Positions 23,640 through 33,378 are shown, counted from the first letter of the stretch. The stretch is DNA of 64,000 nt from Flavobacterium sp. KMS (GCF_000813005.1 NZ_JSYP01000016.1:25906-89905); one strand, 5' to 3'. Translations and numbers: made by a program. The notes: generated by a model not told the origin, from the letters alone.

Positions 23640-25418
23640 TTATTTTTTCTCAGTTTTTTCCATTTTAGCTTTCAATGCAGCTAATACATCATTGTTATCT
23701 CCTAAAGTTGCAGCTGGTGCATTTGTAGATGAGTTAGATGAAGTATTTTCAGTTGCAGCTTTCACGTTTTTCTCTTCTTCTTCACGGAAGATAGCAGTGT
23801 GAGAAGCAACTACTCTTTTGAATTCTTTGTTAAATTCGATTACTTTGAAATCAGCAGTATCACCTTTTTTCAATTTCTTTCCGTCTTCTTTTTCAAGGTG
23901 ACGAGTAGGAATGAAAGCAACGATATCATCTCCGAATTCTACAGTAGCTCCTTTATCAACGATTTCAGAAATTTCACCATTGTGGATAGTTCCTACAGCG
24001 AAAGAATCTTCGTATTGATCCCAAGGATTAGCAGTAGTTTGTTTGTGACCTAAAGATAATTTACGTCCTTCAACATCTAATTCTAATACAACTACATCAA
24101 GTTTCTCACCAACATTTACAAATTCAGATGGGTGTTTGATTTTCTTAGTCCAAGAAAGGTCAGAAATGTAGATTAATCCATCAATTCCTTCTTCTAATTC
24201 TACGAAAATACCAAAGTTTGTAAAGTTTCTAACGATACCTGTATGTTTAGAACCTACTGGGTATTTAGAAGTAATATCAGTCCATGGATCTTGAGTCAAT
24301 TGTTTGATACCTAATGACATTTTACGGTCATCTCTATCTAAAGTTAAGATAACAGCTTCAACAACATCTCCAACTTTTACGAAATCTTGTGCAGAACGTA
24401 AATGAGTAGACCATGACATTTCAGAAACGTGGATTAAACCTTCAACACCTTCAGCAACTTCGATAAATGCACCGTAATCAGCGATTACAACTACTTTACC
24501 TTTTACTTTATCACCAATAGTTAAATTAGCATCTAAAGCATCCCATGGGTGAGCGTTTAATTGTTTCAATCCTAATTGAATTCTTGTTTTCTCATCATCG
24601 AAATCAAGGATTACAACGTTTAATTTTTGGTCTAATTCAAGAACTTCACTTGGGTGGTTGATTCTACTCCAAGAAAGGTCAGTAATGTGAATTAATCCGT
24701 CAACACCACCTAAGTCAATGAACACACCATAAGAAGTAATGTTTTTAACAACACCTTCTAATACTTGTCCTTTTTGTAATTGACCGATGATTTCTTTTTT
24801 CTGTACTTCGATATCAGCTTCGATAAGCGCTTTATGAGATACAACAACGTTTTTGAATTCGTGGTTAATTTTTACCACTTTGAATTCCATCATTTTGTTT
24901 ACATATACATCATAGTCTCTAATTGGCTTAACGTCAATTTGAGATCCAGGTAAGAAAGCTTCAATACCAAAAACGTCAACGATCATACCACCTTTAGTTC
25001 TGCATTTTACAAAACCATTAACGATTTCACCTGTTTCGTTTGCAGCAATAACTCTATCCCATGATTTAATAGTACGAGCTTTTCTGTGAGATAATACTAA
25101 TTGACCTGTTTTATCCTCACGGATGTCGATTAATACTTCTACTTTATCACCAACTTTTAAGTTTGGGTTGTAACGGAATTCGTTTAAAGAAATAACACCT
25201 TCCGATTTTGCGTTGATATCAACGATAACGTCTCTATCTGTAATTCTAACAACTACACCTTCTACTACTTCTTCTTGATCTGTAGCGATGAAAGTTTTTG
25301 ATACTAAGTCTTCGAATTCTTGTAAGTTTTTCTCATCTACTGCATCGATACCTTCTTCGAAGTTATGCCAGTTAAAATTTGCTAAAAACTCTTCTTGTGA
25401 TTTTAATTGTTCAGACAT
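23640..25418 (-). CDS. rpsA: 30S ribosomal protein S1
   Basis: A 592-residue protein with a run of S1 RNA-binding domains; recurring phrases are GVVVRITDRDVIVDI, GVVKNITSYGVFIDLGGVDGLIHITDLSW, GKVVVIADYGAFIEVAEGVEGLIHVSEMSW and GIVRNFTNFGIFVELEEGIDGLIYISDLSW (each shown in pieces). It is somewhat longer than the E. coli protein (557), as is normal for Bacteroidota, with an N-terminal acidic lead and a Ser/Ala/Lys-rich tail. S1 binds mRNA leaders and helps start translation, which matters in this phylum where Shine-Dalgarno sites are rarely used. A good promoter lies about 120 bases upstream and a strong terminator directly downstream, so it is monocistronic. Confidence 0.97.
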   Translation of the reverse strand: MSEQLKSQEEFLANFNWHNFEEGIDAVDEKNLQEFEDLVSKTFIATDQEEVVEGVVVRITDRDVIVDINAKSEGVISLNEFRYNPNLKVGDKVEVLIDIREDKTGQLVLSHRKARTIKSWDRVIAANETGEIVNGFVKCRTKGGMIVDVFGIEAFLPGSQIDVKPIRDYDVYVNKMMEFKVVKINHEFKNVVVSHKALIEADIEVQKKEIIGQLQKGQVLEGVVKNITSYGVFIDLGGVDGLIHITDLSWSRINHPSEVLELDQKLNVVILDFDDEKTRIQLGLKQLNAHPWDALDANLTIGDKVKGKVVVIADYGAFIEVAEGVEGLIHVSEMSWSTHLRSAQDFVKVGDVVEAVILTLDRDDRKMSLGIKQLTQDPWTDITSKYPVGSKHTGIVRNFTNFGIFVELEEGIDGLIYISDLSWTKKIKHPSEFVNVGEKLDVVVLELDVEGRKLSLGHKQTTANPWDQYEDSFAVGTIHNGEISEIVDKGATVEFGDDIVAFIPTRHLEKEDGKKLKKGDTADFKVIEFNKEFKRVVASHTAIFREEEEKNVKAATENTSSNSSTNAPAATLGDNNDVLAALKAKMEKTEKK

Positions 25419-25536
25419 GCTGATAAAAAATTTGTATTCTGCTTTTCTTGAGTTTCATAAAGCGATAGAAAAAACAGAAGTTGTTTTACATAAATAGTTG
25501 ATACCTAATGGAAACTCTTCTCCGCCAAAAGGTCTG

Positions 25537-25566
25537 CAAAATTAATACATTTATTTGTAATAGCAA
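25537..25566 (-). promoter_or_regulatory. Promoter of rpsA (TTG-N19-TAATTTTG)
   Basis: On the minus strand TTG (25564-25566), a 19-base spacer and TAATTTTG (25537-25544) match both the -33 and -7 elements of the Bacteroidota consensus. It gives a leader of about 110 bases before the ATG at 25418. The leader begins near GCAGACCTTTTGGCGG. It is the best promoter match in the window. Confidence 0.8.
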
Positions 25567-25653
25567 AACAATTCCAAATGATTATCCGCCAATTGTTCAG
25601 AAGCAGAAGATTTAACCGTTTTCAAGACCAAAAGTCCCGCTATTCGTTACAAT

Positions 25654-25680
25654 CTTTTGTGCCGAACCCCGGCACAAAAG
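25654..25680. repeat. Palindrome CTTTTGTGCCG-AACCC-CGGCACAAAAG
   Basis: Perfect 11-bp stem with a 5-base loop, flanked by CCCGCTATTCGTTACAATC on the left and CTATCGGGGCTAG on the right. It is probably a dispersed repeat. It lies in the 25419-25847 gap, with the rpsA leader at one end and a second hairpin at 25753-25783; I see no ORF in the gap. Confidence 0.75.
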
Positions 25681-25752
25681 TATTCTCACTTCTATCGGGG
25701 CTAGATTAGAGGTTTTGTAGTTTTTAAGAACTTTTTACTAACGCTAAAACGA

Positions 25753-25783
25753 AACCCGACAGATTTTTTAAATCTGTCGGGTT
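25753..25783 (-). terminator. Probable terminator of the 25848-26390 gene
   Basis: Perfect 14-bp stem AACCCGACAGATTT / AAATCTGTCGGGTT with a TTT loop. The following minus-strand T tract is interrupted (TTCGTTTT), so the strength is uncertain. Confidence 0.65.
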
Positions 25784-25847
25784 ATTAAATTGAAATGTTA
25801 GAAAAAGTTTTCGAAAATATACTTACTCCTTCGCGGTAAATTTAAGG

Positions 25848-26390
25848 TTACAAATTACTCCCCTGTTTACCGTCTTTACTAATTTGTTTCCAAACTTGAG
25901 CTTTTGAAAATACTTGCTTGTTAAAAAACAATTGTACATTAGGAAACTCATCATAAAAAAGTTCAGATCCCATATCAAAACTTATTATAAAGTAAGATGA
26001 TGAGAAAGCCTTATCGTAATCTGATGACCAAGACAAAGTGAGTGTTGAAAAATGAATTTCTTTAATTTTTTCTAAGATATTTTTGTCAACAAATACTCTT
26101 TTATTTTTATATAATATACTAATTGAAGTCCAATTTTTACCATTAAATTTTGCACTTATTACTTCACCGGTTTTATACGTCACGTACACTTCTGTCAATT
26201 TCCTTTTTCCTGAAATTATTTCATCGCAAATATTTTTTAATCTTGAATCATCATAACTCAATACTAAAACCTCTTTATCAATAAAAATAAATTTAATACT
26301 TTTTGGATACTCGCCTCTATCCTTATGAGCATAAATACTACCAAAAGTGAGCAACGAAAAAATTAGAAAAAACAATTTCAAATCTCTCAT
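25848..26390 (-). CDS. Unknown exported protein, 180 residues
   Basis: The signal peptide is MRDLKLFFLIFSLLTFGSIYA, with cleavage probably after Ala21. The mature protein is basic and beta-rich (VYVTYKTGEVISAKFNGKNWTSI, then TLTLSWSSDYDKAFSSSYF). I recognise no domain. It is a single gene, divergent from the peptidase-like gene at 26506 with 115 bases between, and is followed by a hairpin. An envelope location is predicted and nothing about activity. Confidence 0.7.
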   Translation of the reverse strand: MRDLKLFFLIFSLLTFGSIYAHKDRGEYPKSIKFIFIDKEVLVLSYDDSRLKNICDEIISGKRKLTEVYVTYKTGEVISAKFNGKNWTSISILYKNKRVFVDKNILEKIKEIHFSTLTLSWSSDYDKAFSSSYFIISFDMGSELFYDEFPNVQLFFNKQVFSKAQVWKQISKDGKQGSNL

Positions 26391-26505
26391 AAATATTTTT
26401 TTTATATTTCTTCATTCTCCAAACTGATCAAGCGAATTTATACAATAAGTTTTAATTAAAACTCTAAATGATACTATAAAAGTTTAAAATTCTTATTTTT
26501 ATCTC

Positions 26506-27021
26506 ATGACATTAACACTAGAAGAAATAAAACTAAAAATTGATACTTTCCATAAAAACGGACAAGTTATCAATACTGTTTATTGGCTTTTAAAAAAGTA
26601 TAATCTCAAGAATTCTAACTTAAAAGGATTTGAATTTAGAGAAAAAGCCGAACCTAGTTTTATCCTAATGACTACCGAAGGTGATTTTGGAAAAACACAA
26701 ATCATCCGAATTCCAGAAAACACATTTGAGTTCCCTCTAGAATTAATGCTCACTCTTATAGCTCACGAAATGGTTCATGTAAACCAAAAAACTATAAAAC
26801 CATATATTTTAGATAAAAACGAACGAGAATGGCAGGCTTATTACGAAATGAATTTTAATATTCTGTTTCCGAACCTTCCCGAAATATCCAACTTTCACAA
26901 AAAGTTCTTCGCCAACAAAGGCTTAGAATATTACAACCGAATGGGCGAAGGTTCTGAACTGCAACAAAAATATGCCGAACAAAAAAAGCAAGTAGAAAAC
27001 CTGATTGCGTCGTTGGGGTGA
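26506..27021 (+). CDS. Putative zinc metallopeptidase with HEMVH motif
   Basis: A 171-residue soluble protein with the zincin motif AHEMVHVNQ (H87, E88, H91) and a plausible third ligand in NEREWQAYYE (E108 or E114), giving a minimal gluzincin-like site. No signal peptide, so cytoplasmic. The C-terminal helix is Gln/Lys-rich (QQKYAEQKKQVENLI). I do not know a characterised relative; similar short HExxH proteins are common conserved hypotheticals in Flavobacteria. It is monocistronic and converges on the nucleoside permease, with a bidirectional terminator between. Confidence 0.65.
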   Translation: MTLTLEEIKLKIDTFHKNGQVINTVYWLLKKYNLKNSNLKGFEFREKAEPSFILMTTEGDFGKTQIIRIPENTFEFPLELMLTLIAHEMVHVNQKTIKPYILDKNEREWQAYYEMNFNILFPNLPEISNFHKKFFANKGLEYYNRMGEGSELQQKYAEQKKQVENLIASLG

Positions 27022-27052
27022 AACATATAATTTTGAATAACAAAAATAAACA

Positions 27053-27088
27053 AAAATCCCGTTTTCTATAACTAGAAAACGGGATTTT
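27053..27088. terminator. Bidirectional terminator between convergent genes
   Basis: Perfect 16-bp stem AAAATCCCGTTTTCTA / TAGAAAACGGGATTTT, TAAC loop, A and T runs on both flanks. It serves the peptidase-like gene and the permease gene. Confidence 0.92.
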
Positions 27089-27107
27089 AAAATATATCAA
27101 TAAGTTC

Positions 27108-28484
27108 TTAATGACTCATATTTTCAAATTCTTTTGGATCATGTTTATGCTTAAATAAAATAGCAAAAGCAATCGCAATAACCAAGGCATAAGCTGCAAA
27201 TGACAACCAGATGTTATGCCAGTCTTTCATTAAAATTTCACTACCAAAAATACCATCAGGAGAAACTGTATTTCCATGGCTTTTTACAAATTCTAACATC
27301 TTAGGATTTGCTGCGTCTGTTTGTAAAAATCCAGCTAATTCAGATGAGTTTTTAAATGATTTTGTAAAGAATCTATCTATTGCCCATCCCGAAGTTAAAC
27401 TTCCTAGAATTGCCCCAACACCATTAGTCATCATCATAAATAACCCCTGTGCCGAAGAACGTATTTTAGAATCCGTATTACTTTCTACAAATAATGAACC
27501 TGAGATATTAAAGAAGTCAAACGCCATTCCGTAAACCACACATGACATAATAATCATCCATAAACCGTTTACAGGATCTCCAAAAGCAAATAATCCGAAA
27601 CGTAATACCCAAGCAAGCATACTAATAAGCATTACTTGTTTGATACCAAAACGTTTTAAGAAAAATGGAATTGCCAGGATAAACAAGGTTTCAGAAACCT
27701 GAGAAATCGACATGATAATTGTAGAATACTGGATTACAAATGAATCGGCATATTTAGGAAAATGCTTAAATTCATCCAGGAAAACATCTCCGTAAGCATT
27801 TGTAAGTTGCAAAGCTCCTCCTAAAAACATAGAGAACACGAAGAATAAAGCCATTTTATAATTTGCAAATAACTTAAAAGCTTCTAATCCTAATGTTTCT
27901 GTTAACGAAGCATTTTCTTTAGTTAAACGTTGTGGCTTACACTTAGGTAAGGTAAACGAATATACTCCTAATATCAATGCCGCAATTCCGGCGATATAAA
28001 ATTGATATTCTGTTGATTTATTTCCGCTAAGATTCGTAATCCACATTGCAACAATAAAACCTATTGTTCCCCATACACGAATGGGTGGAAAATCTTTTAC
28101 GATATTTTTATTATTTAATTTAAGCGAAGTATATGAGATGGAGTTACTCAATGCAATTGTAGGCATATAGCAGCACATTGCAGCAAGCATAACATATATA
28201 AAAAGATCTGGAGTTGTAACTTGTGCTATTCCAAACAAAACTAAAGCATATGCTATATGTAAACCACCATATAATTTTTCGGCGTTTACCCATCTGTCAG
28301 CAATAATTCCTGTAAGAGTTGGCATAAATAAAGAAGCAATTCCCATGGTTCCGAAAACTAGACCAAATTGAGTTCCTTCCCAATTTTTTGTTCCAAACCA
28401 ATAATTTCCGATTGTAATAAGCCACGCTCCCCAAACAAAAAACTGAAGAAAGCTCATTATAATCAATCTGTTTTTAATTCCCAT
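27108..28484 (-). CDS. Nucleoside permease of the NupG/XapB family
   Basis: A 458-residue MFS protein with about 12 membrane helices. It begins MGIKNRLIIMSFLQFFVWGAW, a phrase characteristic of the nucleoside:H+ symporter family, and has LTGIIADRWVNAEK in the first cytoplasmic loop region and FPPIRVWGTIGF in the middle. Family members import nucleosides with protons. It follows cmk by 67 bases on the same strand and is the last gene of a porQ-cmk-permease run. Co-location with cytidylate kinase is consistent with nucleoside use, although this may be coincidental. A terminator follows directly. Confidence 0.88.
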   Translation of the reverse strand: MGIKNRLIIMSFLQFFVWGAWLITIGNYWFGTKNWEGTQFGLVFGTMGIASLFMPTLTGIIADRWVNAEKLYGGLHIAYALVLFGIAQVTTPDLFIYVMLAAMCCYMPTIALSNSISYTSLKLNNKNIVKDFPPIRVWGTIGFIVAMWITNLSGNKSTEYQFYIAGIAALILGVYSFTLPKCKPQRLTKENASLTETLGLEAFKLFANYKMALFFVFSMFLGGALQLTNAYGDVFLDEFKHFPKYADSFVIQYSTIIMSISQVSETLFILAIPFFLKRFGIKQVMLISMLAWVLRFGLFAFGDPVNGLWMIIMSCVVYGMAFDFFNISGSLFVESNTDSKIRSSAQGLFMMMTNGVGAILGSLTSGWAIDRFFTKSFKNSSELAGFLQTDAANPKMLEFVKSHGNTVSPDGIFGSEILMKDWHNIWLSFAAYALVIAIAFAILFKHKHDPKEFENMSH

Positions 28485-28551
28485 ATGATGAATTGTCTTT
28501 AAAATAAAATTAGGCGGTAAAACTACTATTTAAAATGAAATCTGCAAAGAA

Positions 28552-29244
28552 TTAAGCTGTTTTTACAACATCATTCACTAATTCCATAACGGCTGCAAAT
28601 TGTTCTTCTTTATTTAGGTAGGAATTATCTATCTCTACAGCATCATCGGCAATTACCAATGGTGAATCTTCACGGTGCGTATCGATATAATCACGTTCTT
28701 CTACATTTTTCAAGACTTCTTCATAAGATACATCATCTCCTTTTTGTTGCAATTCGTCAAAACGTCTTTGTGCACGTGTACTTGCACTTGCTGTCATGAA
28801 TACTTTAAGTTCAGCATCTGGAAAAACTACAGTTCCTATATCCCTGCCATCCATAACGATACCTTTATTTTTTCCCATTTCTTGTTGCTGCTCTACAAGT
28901 TTAGAACGCACCTGAGAAACTTCGGCAACCTTACTCACAAAACTAGAAACCTCAATTGTTCTAATCTCTTTTTCTACATTTTCGCCATTCAAAAACATTT
29001 CTCCAAAACCCAAATCGGCATTAAATTGAAAAACCAATTGTATAGAAGGTAAACTAGCAACAAGCTTTTCTTTATCAAAAGAATCTGAATTTATATATCC
29101 GTTTTTCATAGCATAAAGCGCTACTGCACGGTACATTGCACCAGTATCTACATATACATATTCCAACTCTTTTGCTAATTGTTTTGCCAAAGTACTTTTT
29201 CCCGTTGACGAAAATCCGTCGATAGCTATTGTTATTTTTTTCAA
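28552..29244 (-). CDS. cmk: Cytidylate kinase
   Basis: A 230-residue P-loop kinase that phosphorylates CMP and dCMP. The P-loop is IDGFSSTGKSTLAK (G10 to S17), the substrate part has YVDTGAMYRA, and the late motif is GIVMDGRDIGTVVFPDA. Length and motifs are standard. It starts 46 bases after porQ stops, on the same strand; the porQ-cmk linkage with lon nearby is, from memory, typical of Flavobacteria. Confidence 0.97.
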   Translation of the reverse strand: MKKITIAIDGFSSTGKSTLAKQLAKELEYVYVDTGAMYRAVALYAMKNGYINSDSFDKEKLVASLPSIQLVFQFNADLGFGEMFLNGENVEKEIRTIEVSSFVSKVAEVSQVRSKLVEQQQEMGKNKGIVMDGRDIGTVVFPDAELKVFMTASASTRAQRRFDELQQKGDDVSYEEVLKNVEERDYIDTHREDSPLVIADDAVEIDNSYLNKEEQFAAVMELVNDVVKTA

Positions 29245-29290
29245 AATATCGATTTTAATGTTTAAAGATAGTAATTCTATTATTTTATTT

Positions 29291-30313
29291 TTAGTCCTGA
29301 AAATTAATCGTTAACCCAAAAAGATTTGTGTTTGCTCCTAAACTATATCTGGAATAGGAATAATTAAATTTCAATTTATTTAATTTTAGTCCAAAACCTA
29401 AAGACATTCCAGAGAAATTGCGTTGCTCTAGAATTCGCAATTCTTCGCCTCTTCTAAAATTATATCCCAGTCGCAAATTAAACGCTCTTTTAGGGAAAAG
29501 TTCAACCCCAAAAATCACGTGACGTAATGCATTATTAAAAAATGACACATTTTCTTCGGTTGTAGTTCCGTCAATACCAGTTTCTGCTCGTGCTGGATTA
29601 GAGAAAGCAAGATTCCATTGCTGTAAATTCTCTAATGTAAGATGCCATCTAATAGGCACATTTTCTAATTCTTGCGAAACCCCTGCAATTACCTCCAAAG
29701 GCAATTTTTCATGAATCCCTGAATAGGTACTAAATTGAGTTCCTATATTCCTGATGACCAAAGCCCAGTTTATATCATTTTTTTCGTCAATATAAATCAT
29801 CCCTAAATCCAGAGCTCCACCAAAAGAATGATAACTCTCAAGAGTCGAAGAAATCAGCTTGGCATTTGCCCCAATATGAATGTCTGTATATGGAATATTA
29901 TAAGCGTACCCAAAGGATAATGCTGCTTCACTTCCTGTAAAATCCGAAGTTGCCTGACCATTCTCATCATATCCGTCAAAATTTCCGTAATTGACATAAC
30001 TTACGCCTGCCTGAAAAGTTTGTAAATGCTGATCATATGTATATGCATAAGAACCGCTACCGTAAGTTACTTCGCCATAATAACTTCCATAATTTAATGC
30101 CAGACGATTACTCATATCCTGATTTAAAGTCGCAGGATTAAACAATACCTGATTTACATCGTCGTCATAAATGGTGATTACTTTACCTCCTAAAGCGGCT
30201 TGTCTGGGCGAAGGCATTAGATTTAAAAACTGATAGGTATACTTACCTCCTATTTGCCCGTAGGAAACAGTACAAAAAGTAAATAAATAAAAGAATCCCA
30301 GTTTTTTTAGCAT
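29291..30313 (-). CDS. porQ: Type IX secretion system protein PorQ
   Basis: A 340-residue outer-membrane protein with a signal peptide ending SYG (residues 1-19). The mature N-terminus IGGKYTYQFLNLMPSPRQAALGG and the alternating aromatic strands (YGSYYGEVTYGSGSYAY) match PorQ, a FadL/PorV-like barrel. In Porphyromonas PorQ helps attach cargo to the surface together with PorU, PorV and PorZ. The T9SS cargo gene at 18097 is one likely client. It heads a run with cmk and the nucleoside permease. Upstream lies a 611-base repeat-rich gap. Confidence 0.9.
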   Translation of the reverse strand: MLKKLGFFYLFTFCTVSYGQIGGKYTYQFLNLMPSPRQAALGGKVITIYDDDVNQVLFNPATLNQDMSNRLALNYGSYYGEVTYGSGSYAYTYDQHLQTFQAGVSYVNYGNFDGYDENGQATSDFTGSEAALSFGYAYNIPYTDIHIGANAKLISSTLESYHSFGGALDLGMIYIDEKNDINWALVIRNIGTQFSTYSGIHEKLPLEVIAGVSQELENVPIRWHLTLENLQQWNLAFSNPARAETGIDGTTTEENVSFFNNALRHVIFGVELFPKRAFNLRLGYNFRRGEELRILEQRNFSGMSLGFGLKLNKLKFNYSYSRYSLGANTNLFGLTINFQD

Positions 30314-30526
30314 GCTTTATATATTGCTTTTACCTTTTACTAAAACGCAGCTGCGAAGATAAAATTATAATGTGACAAATTACAAATTGTGGATTTCAAT
30401 TTAAAATAAAAATTCCAAAACCTAAACTTATTATGTATTGCAGCTTCTATCTGGTTTAACTCGTTGCCAAAGTAACGCGGATTAAACACAATATTCATTT
30501 TTACAGGAAAGACAAGTTTGGGGCTT

Positions 30527-30810
30527 ACTTAACTTTTCTTAATTAATTACTCAACGGTAAAAAATTTAGCGAAAATGGCATGCGGATAACACAGATTCGC
30601 CAAAGCGAAAACACGGACAAACACGGATTTCTTCTCGTCCCGAATACTTAACTTTTCTTAATTACTTACATGGTGAAAATTCAGCGCAAATGACACACGG
30701 ATTAAACGGATTAAACGGATTCGCTAAAGCGAAAATACGGATAAATACGGATTTCTTCTCGTCCCGAATACTTAACTTTTCTTAATTACTTAATGGTGAA
30801 AATTTGCTTA
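30527..30810. repeat. Tandem array, about 2.3 units of 119-124 bp
   Basis: Unit starts at 30527, 30646 and 30770, each with ACTTAACTTTTCTTAATTA. The first two units go on to a family A core (GGATTCGCYAAAGCGAAAA, then ACGGATTTCTTCTCGTCCCG), while the third stops after about 40 bases. The second unit holds a doubled GGATTAAAC. Another fragment (CGCGGATTAAACACAATA) lies at 30475-30492. This occupies most of the 30314-30924 gap; the rest is the porQ upstream region and the lon terminator. No ORF is present. Confidence 0.85.
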
Positions 30811-30831
30811 AATCTTCTATGTATCAAATAA

Positions 30832-30882
30832 AAAATTCCAAACCCTAAACTTTTTATTATATCGTTTAGAATCTGGAATTTT
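30832..30882 (-). terminator. Probable terminator of lon
   Basis: AAAATTCCAAACCCTAAAC (30832-30850) and GTTTAGAATCTGGAATTTT (30864-30882) pair with a small internal loop; on the minus strand a run of T follows. Confidence 0.75.
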
Positions 30883-30924
30883 ATTTCAGATTTTGAATTG
30901 TCTTTAAGACCTATTCAATGTCTT

Positions 30925-33378
30925 TTATTTCAAATCTTTAGCATTTTTAACTTTCTGATCTGTTAAAGCAAGAGCTAAAACTTCACTCATTTCTTTCACA
31001 TAATGAAAAGTTAAACCTTCTAAATATTCTGGTTTTATTTCATCAATATCACTTTTGTTTTCATGACATAAAATAATCTCTTTAATGTTAGCTCTTTTGG
31101 CAGCCAATATTTTTTCTTTGATTCCGCCTACTGGCAATACTTTTCCACGCAAAGTGATTTCTCCAGTCATTGCAGTGTTTTTCTTCACTTTAGTTTGTGT
31201 TAATAATGACACTAATGAAGTTAACATTGCAATACCTGCACTCGGACCATCTTTAGGAGTTGCTCCTTCTGGTACGTGAATATGAATATTGTATTTCTGG
31301 AACAATTCTGGATTCAATCCTAGTTTCTTAGCATTTGCCTTAATATACTCTAATGCAATTGTAGCCGATTCTTTCATTACAGTTCCTAAATTCCCTGTAA
31401 TGCTCAAAGAACCTTTTCCTTCGGATATTAATGATTCTATAAAAAGAATATCTCCACCAACGCTTGTCCAAGCTAGTCCTGTTACTACACCAGCAACATC
31501 ATTGCTTTCGTATTTATCACGCTCTAATCTTGGTACACCTAATATCTTAACGATATCTTCGTCGGTTACTTTTTTATTGTACTCCTCCTCCATCGCTACC
31601 GATTTAGCAGCATTACGGATTACTTGAGCCATTTTATTTTCAAGATTACGAACACCTGATTCTCTGGTATATCCTTCAACGATTTTTTCTAATTGTTTTT
31701 TACCAATAGTCAAATCTTTTGCAGTTAAACCATGAGCCAAAAGTTGTTTTGGAAACAAGTGCTTACGTGCAATTTCTACTTTTTCTTCAATTGTATATCC
31801 AGACATTTTGATAACTTCCATTCTGTCTTTTAACGCTGGTTGAATAGCCGACATATTATTAGAAGTTGCAATAAACATTACTTTAGATAAATCATATCCC
31901 ATTTCAAGGAAGTTATCATAAAAAGCATTGTTTTGTTCTGGATCTAAAACTTCTAGTAAAGCTGATGATGGATCACCGCTATTACTATTTGATAATTTAT
32001 CGATTTCGTCTAAAACAAAAACTGGATTAGAAGTTCCAGCTTTTTTCAAACTCTGGATTATTCTACCTGGCATTGCTCCAATATATGTTTTTCTGTGTCC
32101 ACGTATTTCGGCTTCATCACGTAATCCACCAAGCGAAATACGTACATATTCTCTACCTAAAGCTTCGGCAACAGATCTTCCTATCGATGTTTTACCAACT
32201 CCCGGAGGTCCTGTTAAACATATAATTGGTGATTTCATGTCATTTCGCAATTTTAAAACTGCCAAATGCTCAATCATTCTTTTCTTTACTTCTTCTAAAC
32301 CAAAATGATCTCTATCTAATACTTTTTGAGCATGTTTTAAGTCAAAATTATCTTTAGAGAATGTTCCCCAAGGTAATTCCAGAAATAACTCTAGATAGTT
32401 TCTTTGGATACCAAAATCTGGCGATTGCGGATTCATTCTTCGCATTTTAGACAATTCTTTCTCGAAATGTTTTTGCGTTTTCTCATCCCAAATCTTTTCT
32501 TTGGCTTTTAGACTCATCTCGTCCATTTCTTCCTCTTGCGAAACACCACCCAATTCTTCCTGAATGGTTTTCATTTGCTGATGCAAGAAATACTCACGTT
32601 GTTGCTGATCTAAATCAAAACGAACCTTTGATTGTATATCGTTTTTCAGTTCTAATTTTTGCAACTCAACGTTCATGTAACGTAACGTTTCAAGCGCACG
32701 GTCTTTTAAGCCATTTATCGAAAGTAATCCTTGCTTTTCTTTCACCGATAAATTCATATTCGACGAAACAAAATTGATTAAAAACGATTGGCTTTCAATA
32801 TTTTTAATTGCAAATGTAGCTTCAGATGGGATACTTGGGCTTTCTTTAATAATCTGGATTGCTAATTCTTTTATAGAATCAACAATAGCATTAAACTCTG
32901 TATCGTTTTTATCTGGACGCGTTTCTTCAACCTCTTTTACATTTGCAGTAATATAAGGTTCTTCAGAAATTACCTCAGCAATTTCAAAACGTTTTTTTCC
33001 TTGTAAAATAACCGTGATGTTTCCATCAGGCATTTTCAAGACACGAAGAATTCTCGCAACTGTTCCTACCTTATGAATATCATCTTTGGATGGATCTTCG
33101 TCTTCTTCATTTATCTGAGATACAACTCCGATGATTTTATCACCCGCATTTGCATCATTTATAAGTTTTATAGATTTATCTCTACCTGCAGAAATAGGAA
33201 TAACAACTCCTGGAAATAAAACAGTGTTGCGTAAAGGTAAAATTGGTAACGAAAAAGGTAATTCTTCGTTATTCATTTCTTCCTCATCTTCAGGAGTCAA
33301 TAACGGTATTAATTCGGCTTCAGAATCAAATTCTTGAAGTGACAGATTGTCAATAGTAAGTATTTTATGATTTGACAT
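30925..33378 (-). CDS. lon: ATP-dependent protease La (Lon)
   Basis: An 817-residue cytoplasmic protease. Order: Lon substrate-binding N domain (from PFSLPILPLRNTVLFPG), coiled region, AAA+ module with Walker A GPPGVGKTSIG and Walker B VFVLDEIDKL, and the C-terminal peptidase with catalytic Ser in PKDGPSAGIAM and Lys in GGIKEKILAAKR. It degrades misfolded and regulatory proteins. It carries an acidic N-terminal lead of about 40 residues before the N domain. Monocistronic, divergent from the ECF sigma factor gene, with the terminator at 30832-30882 downstream. Confidence 0.98.
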   Translation of the reverse strand: MSNHKILTIDNLSLQEFDSEAELIPLLTPEDEEEMNNEELPFSLPILPLRNTVLFPGVVIPISAGRDKSIKLINDANAGDKIIGVVSQINEEDEDPSKDDIHKVGTVARILRVLKMPDGNITVILQGKKRFEIAEVISEEPYITANVKEVEETRPDKNDTEFNAIVDSIKELAIQIIKESPSIPSEATFAIKNIESQSFLINFVSSNMNLSVKEKQGLLSINGLKDRALETLRYMNVELQKLELKNDIQSKVRFDLDQQQREYFLHQQMKTIQEELGGVSQEEEMDEMSLKAKEKIWDEKTQKHFEKELSKMRRMNPQSPDFGIQRNYLELFLELPWGTFSKDNFDLKHAQKVLDRDHFGLEEVKKRMIEHLAVLKLRNDMKSPIICLTGPPGVGKTSIGRSVAEALGREYVRISLGGLRDEAEIRGHRKTYIGAMPGRIIQSLKKAGTSNPVFVLDEIDKLSNSNSGDPSSALLEVLDPEQNNAFYDNFLEMGYDLSKVMFIATSNNMSAIQPALKDRMEVIKMSGYTIEEKVEIARKHLFPKQLLAHGLTAKDLTIGKKQLEKIVEGYTRESGVRNLENKMAQVIRNAAKSVAMEEEYNKKVTDEDIVKILGVPRLERDKYESNDVAGVVTGLAWTSVGGDILFIESLISEGKGSLSITGNLGTVMKESATIALEYIKANAKKLGLNPELFQKYNIHIHVPEGATPKDGPSAGIAMLTSLVSLLTQTKVKKNTAMTGEITLRGKVLPVGGIKEKILAAKRANIKEIILCHENKSDIDEIKPEYLEGLTFHYVKEMSEVLALALTDQKVKNAKDLK

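Noticed and set aside
30527..30810. Possible CRISPR array in the lon-porQ gap
   Set aside because: Units are 119-124 bp, similar through most of their length, with no short repeat and unique spacer pattern and no cas genes.
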